64,000 nt of DNA from Streptomyces caniscabiei. GTDB lineage: Bacteria > Actinomycetota > Actinomycetes > Streptomycetales > Streptomycetaceae. Position 1 is the first letter of the stretch. Every line of letters starts with the position of its first letter. Below, in pieces: positions 17,930 through 25,821 of this stretch. The DNA is taken from contig NZ_JABXWI010000010.1 in assembly GCF_014930365.1 (NCBI RefSeq), forward strand, positions 124,001-188,000, given 5' to 3'. The notes under the pieces are model-generated. The model saw only the letters and a list, made by a program, of their open reading frames with translations, was not told the origin of the DNA and made no database searches. The position numbers and the translations under genes are program-made.

Positions 17930-17968
17930 GAGCACGGGGACGGTCTGTGCCAGACTGCCCCCGTGCTC
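17930..17968. promoter_or_regulatory. Long dyad upstream of cimA (terminator or operator)
   Basis: GAGCACGGGG (17930-17939) and CCCCGTGCTC (17959-17968) are perfect inverted repeats enclosing a second pair GTCTG/CAGAC; with one mismatch the stem reaches ~17 bp around a TGC loop. It could be the U-less terminator of the beta-propeller gene. It also covers a -10-like CAGACT (17951-17956) and the possible GTG start of the cimA leader peptide, so an operator role is equally possible. Confidence 0.5.
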
Positions 17969-18013
17969 TCGTTCGCCATGATTATTGGCAGCAGGCGCGC
18001 CGGTCCGCAGTGA
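17963..18013 (+). CDS. Putative cimA leader peptide with tandem rare Ile codons
   Basis: Short frame GTG ... TGA reading (M)LSFAMIIGSRRAGPQ. It may instead start at the internal ATG (17978), giving MIIGSRRAGPQ. The two isoleucines are encoded ATT ATT, whereas neighbouring genes use ATC almost exclusively. It is followed immediately by a hairpin and then a U-tracted terminator before citramalate synthase, the isoleucine-pathway gene. This is the arrangement of a ribosome-mediated attenuator that responds to charged tRNA-Ile. No Shine-Dalgarno sequence is evident; a -10-like CAGACT 6 nt before the GTG would allow a leaderless start. Confidence 0.55.
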   Translation: MLSFAMIIGSRRAGPQ

Positions 18014-18100
18014 CCGCCACGTACGACCAGGTACGGGCGGACACCGTCGTCCTCGACCCGCGCGCAGACCTCTCGCACCCGCGAGGGGTTTTTCGCTTTT
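18014..18100 (+). terminator. cimA attenuator: pause hairpin and intrinsic terminator
   Basis: CCGCC-A-CGTAC (18014-18024) pairs with GTACGGGCGG (18031-18040) directly after the leader stop, a candidate pause or antiterminator arm. At 18069-18088 CCTCTCGC pairs with GCGAGGGG (one G-T wobble) around ACCC and is followed by TTTTTCGCTTTT, one of the few clear U-tracts in the window. It lies 113 bp upstream of the cimA start rather than after a gene, so it is best read as a conditional terminator. Confidence 0.65.
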
Positions 18101-18213
18101 CTGGCCCACCTTCAGCCGGGAGCGCAGCGCGAGGGACCATTGGGGGCGGTGGAGCCGGTCATTCCGGTACAGACCGAGATCCAGCGGGATCCAACAGCAG
18201 GAGCCTTGACACC

Positions 18214-19818
18214 ATGACGGAAACCAGCGAACTCGACGACTCGTTCCACGTCTTCGACACCACCCTGCGCGACGGTGCCCAGCGCGAGGGCATCAACCTC
18301 ACCGTCGCGGACAAGCTGGCCATCGCACGGCACCTGGACGACTTCGGCGTCGGCTTCATCGAGGGCGGCTGGCCCGGCGCGAACCCGCGCGACACCGAGT
18401 TCTTCGCCCGCGCGCAGCAGGAGATCGCCTTCAAGCACGCCCAGCTGGTCGCGTTCGGCGCCACCCGCCGCGCGGGCGGCAAGGCGAGCGAGGACCCGCA
18501 GGTCAAGGCGCTGCTGGACTCCGGCGCCCCGGTGATCACCCTGGTCGCGAAGTCCCACGACCGTCATGTGGAACTCGCCCTGCGCACCACCCTCGACGAG
18601 AACCTGGAGATGATCCGCGACACCGTCTCCCACCTGCGCGAGCAGGGCCGCCGGGTCTTCGTCGACTGCGAACATTTCTTCGACGGCTACCGGGCCAACC
18701 CCACGTACGCCAAGGCCGTCGTCCGCGCCGCCGCCGAGGCCGGCGCCGACGTGGTGATCCTCTGCGACACCAACGGCGGCATGCTCCCCGCCCAGGTCCA
18801 GGCCGTCGTGGCGACCGTCCTCGCCGACACCGGCGCCCGTCTCGGCATCCACGCCCAGGACGACACCGGCTGCGCGGTCGCCAACACCCTGGCCGCCGTC
18901 GACGCCGGCGCCACCCACGTCCAGTGCACCGCCAACGGCTACGGCGAGCGCGTCGGCAACTCCAACCTCTTCCCGGTCGTCGCCGCCCTGGAGCTGAAGT
19001 ACGGCAAGAAGGTCCTCCCCGAGGGCGCCCTGCGCGAGATGACCCGGATCTCCCACGCCATCGCCGAGGTCGTCAACCTCACGCCCTCCACGCACCAGCC
19101 GTACGTCGGTGTCTCCGCCTTCGCGCACAAGGCCGGCCTGCACGCCTCCGCGATCAAGGTCGACCCGGACCTGTACCAGCACATCGACCCCGAGCAGGTC
19201 GGCAACACCATGCGGATGCTGGTCTCCGACATGGCCGGCCGCGCCTCCATCGAGCTCAAGGGCAAGGAACTGGGCGTCGATCTCGGCGACGACCGCGAAC
19301 TGGTCGGCCGGGTCGTCGAGCGCGTCAAGGAGCGCGAACTGCGCGGCTACACCTACGAGGCCGCCGACGCCAGCTTCGAGATCCTGCTGCGCGACGAGGT
19401 CGCCGGCAAGCCGCAGCGGTACTTCCGCACGGAGTCCTGGCGGGCCATCGTCGAGGACCGCCCCGACGGCAGCCACGCCAACGAGGCCACGGTCAAGCTG
19501 TGGGCCAAGAGCGAGCGCATCGTCGCCACGGCCGAGGGCAACGGCCCCGTGAACGCGCTCGACCGCGCTCTGCGCGTCGCCCTGGAGAAGATCTACCCGC
19601 AGCTCGCGAAGCTGGAGCTGGTCGACTACAAGGTCCGCATCCTGGAGGGCAAGCACGGCACCAACTCCACGACCCGGGTGCTGATCTCCACGACCGACGG
19701 CACGGGCGAGTGGTCCACGGTGGGCGTGGCCGAGAACGTGATCGCCGCGTCGTGGCAGGCGCTGGAGGACGCGTACACGTACGGGTTGCTGCGTGCGGGG
19801 GTCGAGCCGGCGGAGTAG
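18214..19818 (+). CDS. cimA: (R)-citramalate synthase
   Basis: 534-aa enzyme condensing pyruvate with acetyl-CoA to citramalate, the threonine-independent route to 2-ketobutyrate and isoleucine. Motifs of the DRE-TIM family: DTTLRDGAQREGINLT, FIEGGWPGANPRDTEFF (the GGWPG form distinguishes CimA from LeuA), LCDTNGGMLPAQV, GIHAQDDTGCAVANTLA and CTANGYGERVGN. The C-terminal ~130 residues are the regulatory LeuA-dimer domain. ATG at 18214 behind CAGGAG; the long upstream open frame overlaps the attenuator and is not used. Probably regulated by isoleucine through the leader described separately. Confidence 0.93.
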   Translation: MTETSELDDSFHVFDTTLRDGAQREGINLTVADKLAIARHLDDFGVGFIEGGWPGANPRDTEFFARAQQEIAFKHAQLVAFGATRRAGGKASEDPQVKALLDSGAPVITLVAKSHDRHVELALRTTLDENLEMIRDTVSHLREQGRRVFVDCEHFFDGYRANPTYAKAVVRAAAEAGADVVILCDTNGGMLPAQVQAVVATVLADTGARLGIHAQDDTGCAVANTLAAVDAGATHVQCTANGYGERVGNSNLFPVVAALELKYGKKVLPEGALREMTRISHAIAEVVNLTPSTHQPYVGVSAFAHKAGLHASAIKVDPDLYQHIDPEQVGNTMRMLVSDMAGRASIELKGKELGVDLGDDRELVGRVVERVKERELRGYTYEAADASFEILLRDEVAGKPQRYFRTESWRAIVEDRPDGSHANEATVKLWAKSERIVATAEGNGPVNALDRALRVALEKIYPQLAKLELVDYKVRILEGKHGTNSTTRVLISTTDGTGEWSTVGVAENVIAASWQALEDAYTYGLLRAGVEPAE

Positions 19819-19870
19819 GTCCGGGGGTGGCCAGGTGCACCGCCGGGTGCGGGTGAGTGGGGGTTGCCCA

Positions 19871-19986
19871 CGCAGTTCCCCGCGCCCCTGAAAAGCACGG
19901 GCTGCGCCCCGTGCTTTTCAGGCCCGCGGGGCCGTAGTCTTTCAGGCCCGCAGGGGCCTGGTCTTTCAGGGGCGCGGGGAACTGCG
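19871..19986. repeat. Dispersed palindromic repeat, long form (copy 1)
   Basis: Outer arms CGCAGTTCCCCGCGCCCCTG and its inverse at 19967-19986 enclose inner hairpins (for example GAAAAGCACGGG with CCCGTGCTTTTC, 19890-19919). Same outer arms as the copies at 30286, 54504 and 59707. Lies 52 bp downstream of cimA and may end its transcript. Confidence 0.8.
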
Positions 19987-20062
19987 CGAGAAGCCCCCAC
20001 CCACCCGCACCCGACAACGCACCCGACAACGCACCCGGCCTCCCGCCCCTACGGCGGAGCCG

Positions 20063-20560
20063 TCAGCACGCCCCCTCGGCCAGCTCCTCGAACTCGTCCG
20101 CCCCCATGACCCGATCGTCGGCCCACACCTCACCCCGCTCCAGCCGCCCCAGATCCGCCGCCGTGAAGCTGACCTCACCGTTGGCCTGGTCGTCGGTGTG
20201 CCCGTAGAAGACGAACGCGTACGTGTGCCCCGGCAGCAACCGCTGCTCCCCCCTCGCCTCGGCCTTCCACGCGGCCGGCGGCGAGAAGAGCGGGAACTCC
20301 ACGTCCCCCGACCACGCGCCGTCCGTCTCCCAGACGGTGGTGTCCGCGTCGTCCGCGGCGGGCTTCTCCTCGTAGGAGCCGGCCCAGCCCTCGACCATCG
20401 GCTGCGCATAGGTGTCGTCGCCGCACGGCCGCACCAGCACACGCGGCGTCCCGTCGCCGTCCACCGCCACGGCGGCCAACGGCAGGATTTCCGGACTGCA
20501 ACCGCTCAGCACCACCGACGCCGCCAGCACACCGGCCGCACCGAGAACTCTCCGCAACAT
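20063..20560 (-). CDS. Putative lipoprotein, unknown function
   Basis: 165 aa with a lipoprotein signal (MLRRVLGAAGVLAASVVLSG then C), lipobox VLSGC. The mature part has no domain I recognise; it contains VRPCGDDTYAQPMVEGW, a charged middle, and TYAFVFYGHTDDQANGEVSF, suggesting a beta-rich fold. The ATG at 20560 is chosen because it directly precedes the signal; the frame extends to 20638 but that part is basic and non-signal-like. It converges with cimA across a palindromic repeat and is divergent from the TPM-like gene. Confidence 0.7.
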   Translation of the reverse strand: MLRRVLGAAGVLAASVVLSGCSPEILPLAAVAVDGDGTPRVLVRPCGDDTYAQPMVEGWAGSYEEKPAADDADTTVWETDGAWSGDVEFPLFSPPAAWKAEARGEQRLLPGHTYAFVFYGHTDDQANGEVSFTAADLGRLERGEVWADDRVMGADEFEELAEGAC

Positions 20561-20769
20561 CCCGCTCGCCCCCCGTCTCCCTGTCGCCCTGCGTGACCCG
20601 CCCCTCCCGAACGGTTGTACAGCCACCTCGACGCCCACCCAAGTCGACGGACGACTCCCATCAAGTCACAAAGCGGATAAGGGAGGGCCGTCACCGGAGC
20701 GGTACCGGTTCTCCGTACCCGCATTGATCGGATCGTCCGTTTTCGTGACGATCGAGGTAGCTTCGAAGT

Positions 20770-22149
20770 ATGAAAGGCGTACCGGGTCGACGTCCTCTCC
20801 TCCTCCGCCTGCTGATCGCGCCGCTCGCCGCGGCGGCCCTGGCGGTGTTGTCGGTCGGTGCGCCGAGCGCCCACGCGGCCACCGACCTGTCCACGGTGGC
20901 CGCGGCCCTGCGCGAGGCCCCCGTCTATGTCGACCCGGCCGCCACCGACCTCCTCTCCGAGGCGGACGCCGAGGCCCTCGCCGACAAGATCGAGGACGCG
21001 GACGAGCCGATCTTCGTGGCGGTCCTCCCGGCCGGCTACCCGACCGAGGACCTCTTCCAGAACCTCCGCACCGAGACGGGCGTGACCGGCCTCTACGGCG
21101 TCCGCCTCGGCGACCGCTTCGACGCCCGGGCCGACAGCAGTGTCCTGAGCCAGGAGACCGTCGCCAACCTGGTCACGGCCGTCCAGGGGGCCGGCGACCC
21201 GAAGGCCCAGCTCAACGACTTCGTGGACGACGCCCTGCGCAGCAACCCGGGCGGCTCGGCCCCGTCGAGCTGGAGCGACGGCGCGGGCGCGGGCGTGGAC
21301 GTGGGGACCCTGGCCGCGACGGGCGTGGTCCTGGCGGCGGGCGGCGTCGGCGCGTACGCGCTGGTCCGCCGCAACCGTCGCCGCAAGGAGGAGGAACGCC
21401 GCGAGGCGCTGGCCAAGCTCGCCGTGGTGGTGGACGAGGACATCACGGCCTTCGGCGAGGAACTGGAGCGCCTCGACTTCCACCCCGCCGAGGCGGGCGC
21501 CGACGACGCGATGCGCGCCGACTACGAACGGGCTCTGGACGCCTACGAGAAGGCCAAGTCCCTCATGGCGGCGACCACCCGCCCCGAGGAGGTCCGCACG
21601 GTCACCCAGACCCTGGAGGACGGCCGCTTCTGCCTGGCCCAGCTCGCCGCCCGCAGGGAGGGCCGCCCCCTGCCGGAGCGCCGCTCCCCCTGCTTCTTCG
21701 ACCCCCGCCACGGTCCGTCGGTCGCGGACGTCCTGTGGGCCCCAGGTGTCGGCACCGCACGCGAGGTGCCGGTCTGCGCCGCCGACCGGGCCCGCCTCGC
21801 CGACGGCCAGGACCCCATGGTCCGCGAGGTGGAGACGGTGTCCGGCGCCCGCCGCCCCTACTGGGACGCCGGCCCGGCCTACGGCCCCTGGGCGGGCGGC
21901 TACTTCGGCGGCGGCCTCCTCCCCGGCCTCCTCGTCGGCACCATGCTCGGCAGCATGATGGCCACCCCCTCGTACGCCGCCATGTACGGCTCCGGCTACG
22001 GCGACTTCGGCGCGGCCTCCGGCTACGGCGGCGGGGACGTCTCGGGCGGCGACTTCGACACGAACGACTTCAGCGGCGGTTTCGGCGGTGGGGACTTCGG
22101 CGGAGGCGGCGACTTCGGGGGAGGCGGCGACTTCGGCGGAGGTTTCTGA
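20770..22149 (+). CDS. Secreted, membrane-anchored TPM-like protein with Gly-rich tail
   Basis: 459 aa: Sec signal (residues 1-37, cut near SAHAA), an extracellular domain ~40-150 resembling TPM-domain proteins (VYVDPAATDLLSEADAEALA, later IFVAVLPAGYP), a membrane helix ~178-198 (LAATGVVLAAGGVGAYALV), a basic stop-transfer RRNRRRKEEE and a cytoplasmic helical region. The last ~70 residues, after YAAMYGSGYGDFG, are Gly/Phe/Asp repeats (GGGDFGGGGDFGGGGDFGGG). Similar Gly-rich tails occur on other actinobacterial TPM proteins. Function unknown. ATG at 20770; GAGG lies rather far upstream (~14 nt), so the start is moderately sure. Confidence 0.7.
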   Translation: MKGVPGRRPLLLRLLIAPLAAAALAVLSVGAPSAHAATDLSTVAAALREAPVYVDPAATDLLSEADAEALADKIEDADEPIFVAVLPAGYPTEDLFQNLRTETGVTGLYGVRLGDRFDARADSSVLSQETVANLVTAVQGAGDPKAQLNDFVDDALRSNPGGSAPSSWSDGAGAGVDVGTLAATGVVLAAGGVGAYALVRRNRRRKEEERREALAKLAVVVDEDITAFGEELERLDFHPAEAGADDAMRADYERALDAYEKAKSLMAATTRPEEVRTVTQTLEDGRFCLAQLAARREGRPLPERRSPCFFDPRHGPSVADVLWAPGVGTAREVPVCAADRARLADGQDPMVREVETVSGARRPYWDAGPAYGPWAGGYFGGGLLPGLLVGTMLGSMMATPSYAAMYGSGYGDFGAASGYGGGDVSGGDFDTNDFSGGFGGGDFGGGGDFGGGGDFGGGF

Positions 22150-22344
22150 GACCGCGGGTCGGCTTCTGAGACCCCGGCCGGCTTGTGTGACCCCGCCCCG
22201 ACGCGGACCGGCCGCACGGCGCGAACAACGGTCCGTGAGCCGCAAGCCGCGGACAACGGCCGGTGAGCAGGTACACGAGCACGGGCCCGGCGCTGGGAGC
22301 CGCCGGGCCCGTGCTCGTCGTACGGAAGCGGAGCGGTGCCTCGC

Positions 22345-23127
22345 TCAGAGGGTGGCCGCGGCCGACGCGATCTGGGACGCGAAGGTGGACACCTCGGTGT
22401 AGACACCGGGGGCGTTGGGCTGGGCGCAGCCTATGCCCCAGCTGACGATGCCGACCTGGATCCACTGGTTGGCGTTGTCCCGGCGGAACATCGGACCGCC
22501 CGAGTCGCCCTGACAGGTGTCGACGCCACCCGCCGCGTAACCGGCGCAGATCTCCTCACCGGCGATGAGCCCGCTGTAGCCGCTGTAGGAACGGCAGGTC
22601 GCGTCGCTCACGAACGGCACGGTCGCCTTCAGCATGTACCGCTGCTGGGCGCCGCCCTGGGTCGCCGCGCCCCAGCCGGCGACCGTGAAGGTGCCGGAGT
22701 TGTACGCGGTGGTCGTGGCGATCTTCAGCGTCGGGAGGTTGATGGGCGAGGCGAGCTTGATGAGCGCCCAGTCCTTGCCGTCGCCGTTGTAGCCGGGGGC
22801 CCGGTACACCTTGGTCGAGCGGACCTGGACCCGGCCGCTGGTGCTCTGCAGGTCCACGACGCCGGCCGTGGCCGTGATGCCGGTGTTGTTGCCGGTCGCG
22901 CCGACACAGTGCGCGGCCGTGAGCACGATCTGCTGCGTGTACAGCGCGCCGCCGCAGCCCATCGACAACCGGACCATGAACGGGAACTCGCCCTGCGCGG
23001 CCCGCGTGCCGCCGACCACGGGCGCCGGCGCGGCCGTCGCCGTCGACAGGGGCTGCAGGCTGGCGATCGCGAGCGCGGCGGCGCCGACAGCCGCACATCT
23101 CTTCAGGGCGGTGATGAGTCGCTTCAA
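22345..23127 (-). CDS. Secreted trypsin-like serine protease
   Basis: 260-aa preproprotein closely resembling Streptomyces trypsin. Signal peptide ~1-33, short propeptide ending APAP, then mature N-terminus VVGGTRAAQGEFPFMVRLSM. The catalytic triad is visible: His in VLTAAHCVG, Asp in GKDWALIKL, Ser in CQGDSGGPMF. Asp six residues before the catalytic Ser (VDTCQGDSGG) predicts cleavage after Lys/Arg. Six cysteines match three disulfides. The start is a TTG (23127) with GGAAGG 7 nt upstream; the longer frame to 23214 lacks a signal at its N-terminus. Extracellular nutrient-scavenging protease. Confidence 0.93.
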   Translation of the reverse strand: MKRLITALKRCAAVGAAALAIASLQPLSTATAAPAPVVGGTRAAQGEFPFMVRLSMGCGGALYTQQIVLTAAHCVGATGNNTGITATAGVVDLQSTSGRVQVRSTKVYRAPGYNGDGKDWALIKLASPINLPTLKIATTTAYNSGTFTVAGWGAATQGGAQQRYMLKATVPFVSDATCRSYSGYSGLIAGEEICAGYAAGGVDTCQGDSGGPMFRRDNANQWIQVGIVSWGIGCAQPNAPGVYTEVSTFASQIASAAATL

Positions 23128-23392
23128 CGTGATGCCTTCCGTGGGGGGTTGACATGCGATGAGTCGTTCGATGACGCGTACTGCCGAACCGCAAACATGA
23201 CGCAGGCATGCCAATAAGGCGCCAGGAAATCACCTTGGATGGCATGCCCAGGTCAATTTCTGTTGCAGGATTATGAGAACGCCGAAACCCCCCGCACAAG
23301 AGGCGCGAACCAGCCAGCTTCATTGCCGACCGAGGAATCGTCCCGGGGAAAAGGGAGTGCGGCCGCGCTGGAGGAGTGCGCACACTGACCCG

Positions 23393-24337
23393 GTGATCGA
23401 CATCTCACCGGAACTCGTACGCGCCCTGGTCTCCAGCCAGTTTCCGCAGTGGGGGGATCTTCCCGTCAGAGCCGTCGACCGGCAGGGATGGGACAACCGG
23501 ACCTTCCGGCTCGGGGGCGAACTGACGGTTCGGCTGCCGAGCGCGGAGGGGTACGTGGCCGCCGTGGCCAAGGAGGACCGCTGTCTGCCCGAGCTGGCCC
23601 GGCATGTGCCGCTGCCCGTGCCGGAGCCGGTCGCCGTCGGGGCGCCCGGGGCGGGGTACCCGTTCGCGTGGTCGGTGCGGCGGTGGCTGCCGGGGGAGAC
23701 GGTCGAGGTCGCGACGGGCGTCGACCGGACGCGGCTCGCCCGTGATCTCGGCGACTTCCTCACCCGGCTGCGCGAGGCGCCGGTCGGACGCGGCCCGGCC
23801 GCCGGACGGCACTCGTACTTCCGCGGCTGTCATCCCAGCGTCTACGGCGACGAGGTCGAGGCGGCCCTGGAGCGGCTGGCGGACTCCGTCGACGTGGCCG
23901 CCTGCCGGGCCGTGTGGGCGCAGGCCCTGACGTCCGCCTGGCCCTCCCCGCCGACGTGGTTCCACGGTGACGTCTCGGTCGGCAACCTGCTCACCACGGA
24001 CGGGGTCCTCTCCGCCGTCATCGATTTCGGCTCCTCCGGCGTCGGTGACCCCGCCTGCGACCTCGTGATCGCCTGGAACCACTTCACCGCCGAGGAACGG
24101 AAGGTCTTCCGCGAGGCCGTCGGCCTCCCCGACGACGCCTGGCGACGGGCCCGGGGCTGGGCACTGTGGAAGGCCCTGGTGAGCACGGCGGGCCTGTCCA
24201 GCCCGGACCCGGAGGGACGACAGCGCCGAGTGCTCGACCAGGTGATGGAGGACGCGGTCGTCCAGCACCGGGAGCCCTCCAGGACCGCGAGGACCATCCA
24301 GCGCCACGAGGGACATCTAGGACCGAAGCCGTCCTAG
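23393..24337 (+). CDS. Aminoglycoside phosphotransferase (APH)-fold protein
   Basis: 314 aa. Kinase-like APH fold: N-lobe GWDNRTFRLGGELTVRLPS, catalytic loop FHGDVSVGNLLTT (Asp in HGD, Asn in GN) and metal motif VIDFGSSGVGDPACDL. Real aminoglycoside resistance cannot be inferred; many chromosomal members phosphorylate unknown small metabolites or are uncharacterised. The GTG at 23393 begins MIDISPELVRALV, the typical family N-terminus; no good ribosome binding site is visible, and a GTG at ~23357 is an alternative. Only 20 bp before the YdeI-like gene, so probably co-transcribed. Confidence 0.8.
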   Translation: MIDISPELVRALVSSQFPQWGDLPVRAVDRQGWDNRTFRLGGELTVRLPSAEGYVAAVAKEDRCLPELARHVPLPVPEPVAVGAPGAGYPFAWSVRRWLPGETVEVATGVDRTRLARDLGDFLTRLREAPVGRGPAAGRHSYFRGCHPSVYGDEVEAALERLADSVDVAACRAVWAQALTSAWPSPPTWFHGDVSVGNLLTTDGVLSAVIDFGSSGVGDPACDLVIAWNHFTAEERKVFREAVGLPDDAWRRARGWALWKALVSTAGLSSPDPEGRQRRVLDQVMEDAVVQHREPSRTARTIQRHEGHLGPKPS

Positions 24338-24357
24338 ATGCTGTCTACCGTGCGGGT

Positions 24358-25104
24358 ATGACCGCTCCCGAAGCCCTGGAAGTCCACGCCTTCCCCGACG
24401 CCGACCACCTCGACGCCTGGCTGGCCGCGCACCCCGCCCCGTCCTCCGGCGGCCTCTGGGTCAAGGTCGCCAGGAAGGGGGCCGGGATCCGTTCCGTCGG
24501 CGCCGGGGAGGTCAATGACGTCGCCCTCTGCCACGGGTGGATCACCGGGAGCCGCCGCCGTCTCGACGCTTTGTACTTCCTCCAGCGGATCACCCCGCGC
24601 CGGCCGGGCGCCGACTGGTCGATGGTGAACGTGCGGCGGGTGGCGGAGCTGACCGCCGCCGGGCGGATGCGGTCCGGTGGTCTCGCGGAGGTGGCCGCCG
24701 CACGGGCGGACGGCCGGTGGGCGGTGGCGTACGAGTCGCAGAAGAACGCCGTCGTCCCCGACGCCCTCGTGGCCGCGTTGGCGCGGAACCCCCGCGCGAA
24801 GGCCGCCTTCGACGGACTCGGCAGGACGGAGCGGTACCTCGCCATGCTCGGCGTGCTGCGGGCGCGCACCCCGGATCAGCGCGAGGCTCGGTCGGCCGCG
24901 GCGGTGGAGAGGCTGGAGGCGACGGTGACGGCGACAGCTATGGCGACGGCGGCACCGGAGGAGGCGGGCCCCGGACGCGCCGCACCCCCGCCCTCCTGCC
25001 CATCGGGCAGTCGAAGAGCGGGGGTGCTCAGCGGTGCGTCGGAGACGCGTGGCGTCGCCGGCGAAGCCGTCACGCGTTGCGGATCGCCGAGATGTCGAAG
25101 GTGA
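24358..25104 (+). CDS. YdeI/OmpD-associated family protein with atypical C-terminal tail
   Basis: 249 aa. Residues 1-~190 match the YdeI-like family (FPDADHLDAWLAAHPAPSSG, GLWVKVARKGAGI, ALCHGWITGSRRRLDALYFL, ITPRRPGADWSMVN, AYESQKNAVVPDALVAAL). The function is poorly defined; members are small cytosolic proteins. The last ~60 residues (from about TATAMATAAPEEAG) are compositionally odd, run through a hairpin at 24982-25027 and overlap the 3' end of the opposite yceI gene. Family members usually end before this point, so the natural stop may have been lost by a frameshift. Starts 20 bp after the APH-fold gene. Confidence 0.7.
   Translation: MTAPEALEVHAFPDADHLDAWLAAHPAPSSGGLWVKVARKGAGIRSVGAGEVNDVALCHGWITGSRRRLDALYFLQRITPRRPGADWSMVNVRRVAELTAAGRMRSGGLAEVAAARADGRWAVAYESQKNAVVPDALVAALARNPRAKAAFDGLGRTERYLAMLGVLRARTPDQREARSAAAVERLEATVTATAMATAAPEEAGPGRAAPPPSCPSGSRRAGVLSGASETRGVAGEAVTRCGSPRCRR
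24982..25027. terminator. Hairpin between convergent YdeI-like and yceI genes
   Basis: GCACCCCCGC (24982-24991) with GCGGGGGTGC (25018-25027), enclosing CTGCCC/GGGCAG. Best explained as a bidirectional terminator, although the YdeI-like frame currently reads through it. Confidence 0.55.
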
Positions 25105-25686
25105 GCTTGATCTTGTCCGACACCAGGACGCCGCCGGTCTCCAGCGCCGCGTTCCAGGTCAGGCCCCACTCGGAGCGCAGGATCTCCGCCTTGCCCTCGA
25201 AGCCCACGCGCTCGTTGCCGAAGGGTCCTTGGCGGCGCCGTTGAACTCCAGATCGATGGTGAGGGGCTTGGTCGTGCCGAGGATGGAGAGATCGCCGGTG
25301 ATGCGGTAGTCGTCGCCGCCGAGGGCCTCCGCCTCGGTGGAGCGGAACGTCATCGTCGGGAACTCCTCCGTCTTGAAGAAGTCCGCGCTCTTCAGGTGAC
25401 CGTCACGGTCGGCGTTGCCGGTGTCGATGCTCTCCATCTTGACGTCGATGGAGGCGGTGGACCGGGACGGGTCCGTGCCGTCCAGGTGCAGGCTGCCGGA
25501 GAAGTCGAGGAAGGAGCCCTTGACGTTGGTGACCATGGCGTGGCGGGCCGTGAAGCCGATCGTGGTGTGGGACGCGTCGATCGCGTAGTCACCGGTCAGC
25601 GCGGCGAGGTCGGGGTTCACCGCGGAGACGGTCGCCGGGGTGGTGGCGGTCTCGGTGGTCGAGTTGGTGCGGCCGAAGATGCCCAT
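25070..25686 (-). pseudogene. YceI-family protein, interrupted by a one-base frameshift
   Basis: The N-terminal ~155 residues are a clear YceI lipocalin-like, lipid-binding domain (YAIDASHTTIGFTARHAMVT, then SFLDFSGSLHLDG, and STEAEALGGDDYRITGDLSI). The frame then runs off as KDPSATSAWASRARRR and stops at 25159. Removing the effect of one missing base in GGG at 25223-25225 (minus strand CCC) restores FGNERVGFEGKAEILRSEW, a Gly-rich segment, then SDKIKLTFDISAIRNA with a stop at 25070, giving 205 aa, the normal family length. It may be a real mutation or a sequencing error. Two MarR-like operator repeats lie upstream. Confidence 0.85.
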
Positions 25687-25708
25687 GACGTGCTCCTTGA
25701 GTGATGTC

Positions 25709-25768
25709 GTTCAATGTTCAACGAACTGAACACGGCCCACCGTAGACCTATTCCGTTCAATTTTCAAC
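25709..25768. promoter_or_regulatory. Paired operator-like repeats upstream of yceI
   Basis: GTTCAATGTTCAAC (25709-25722) and GTTCAATTTTCAAC (25755-25768) are direct repeats differing at one base, 46 bp apart, in an AT-rich island. The first overlaps a palindrome GTTCA-N6-TGAAC (25716-25731). Such TTGAA/TTCAA motifs are typical of MarR-family operators near yceI genes, but no MarR gene is adjacent here. Confidence 0.45.
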
Positions 25769-25821
25769 CGTGTCGGTTCGGTGATCGTCGTGTCACGCGT
25801 TGTTGATCCCGCCGCGCCCGA

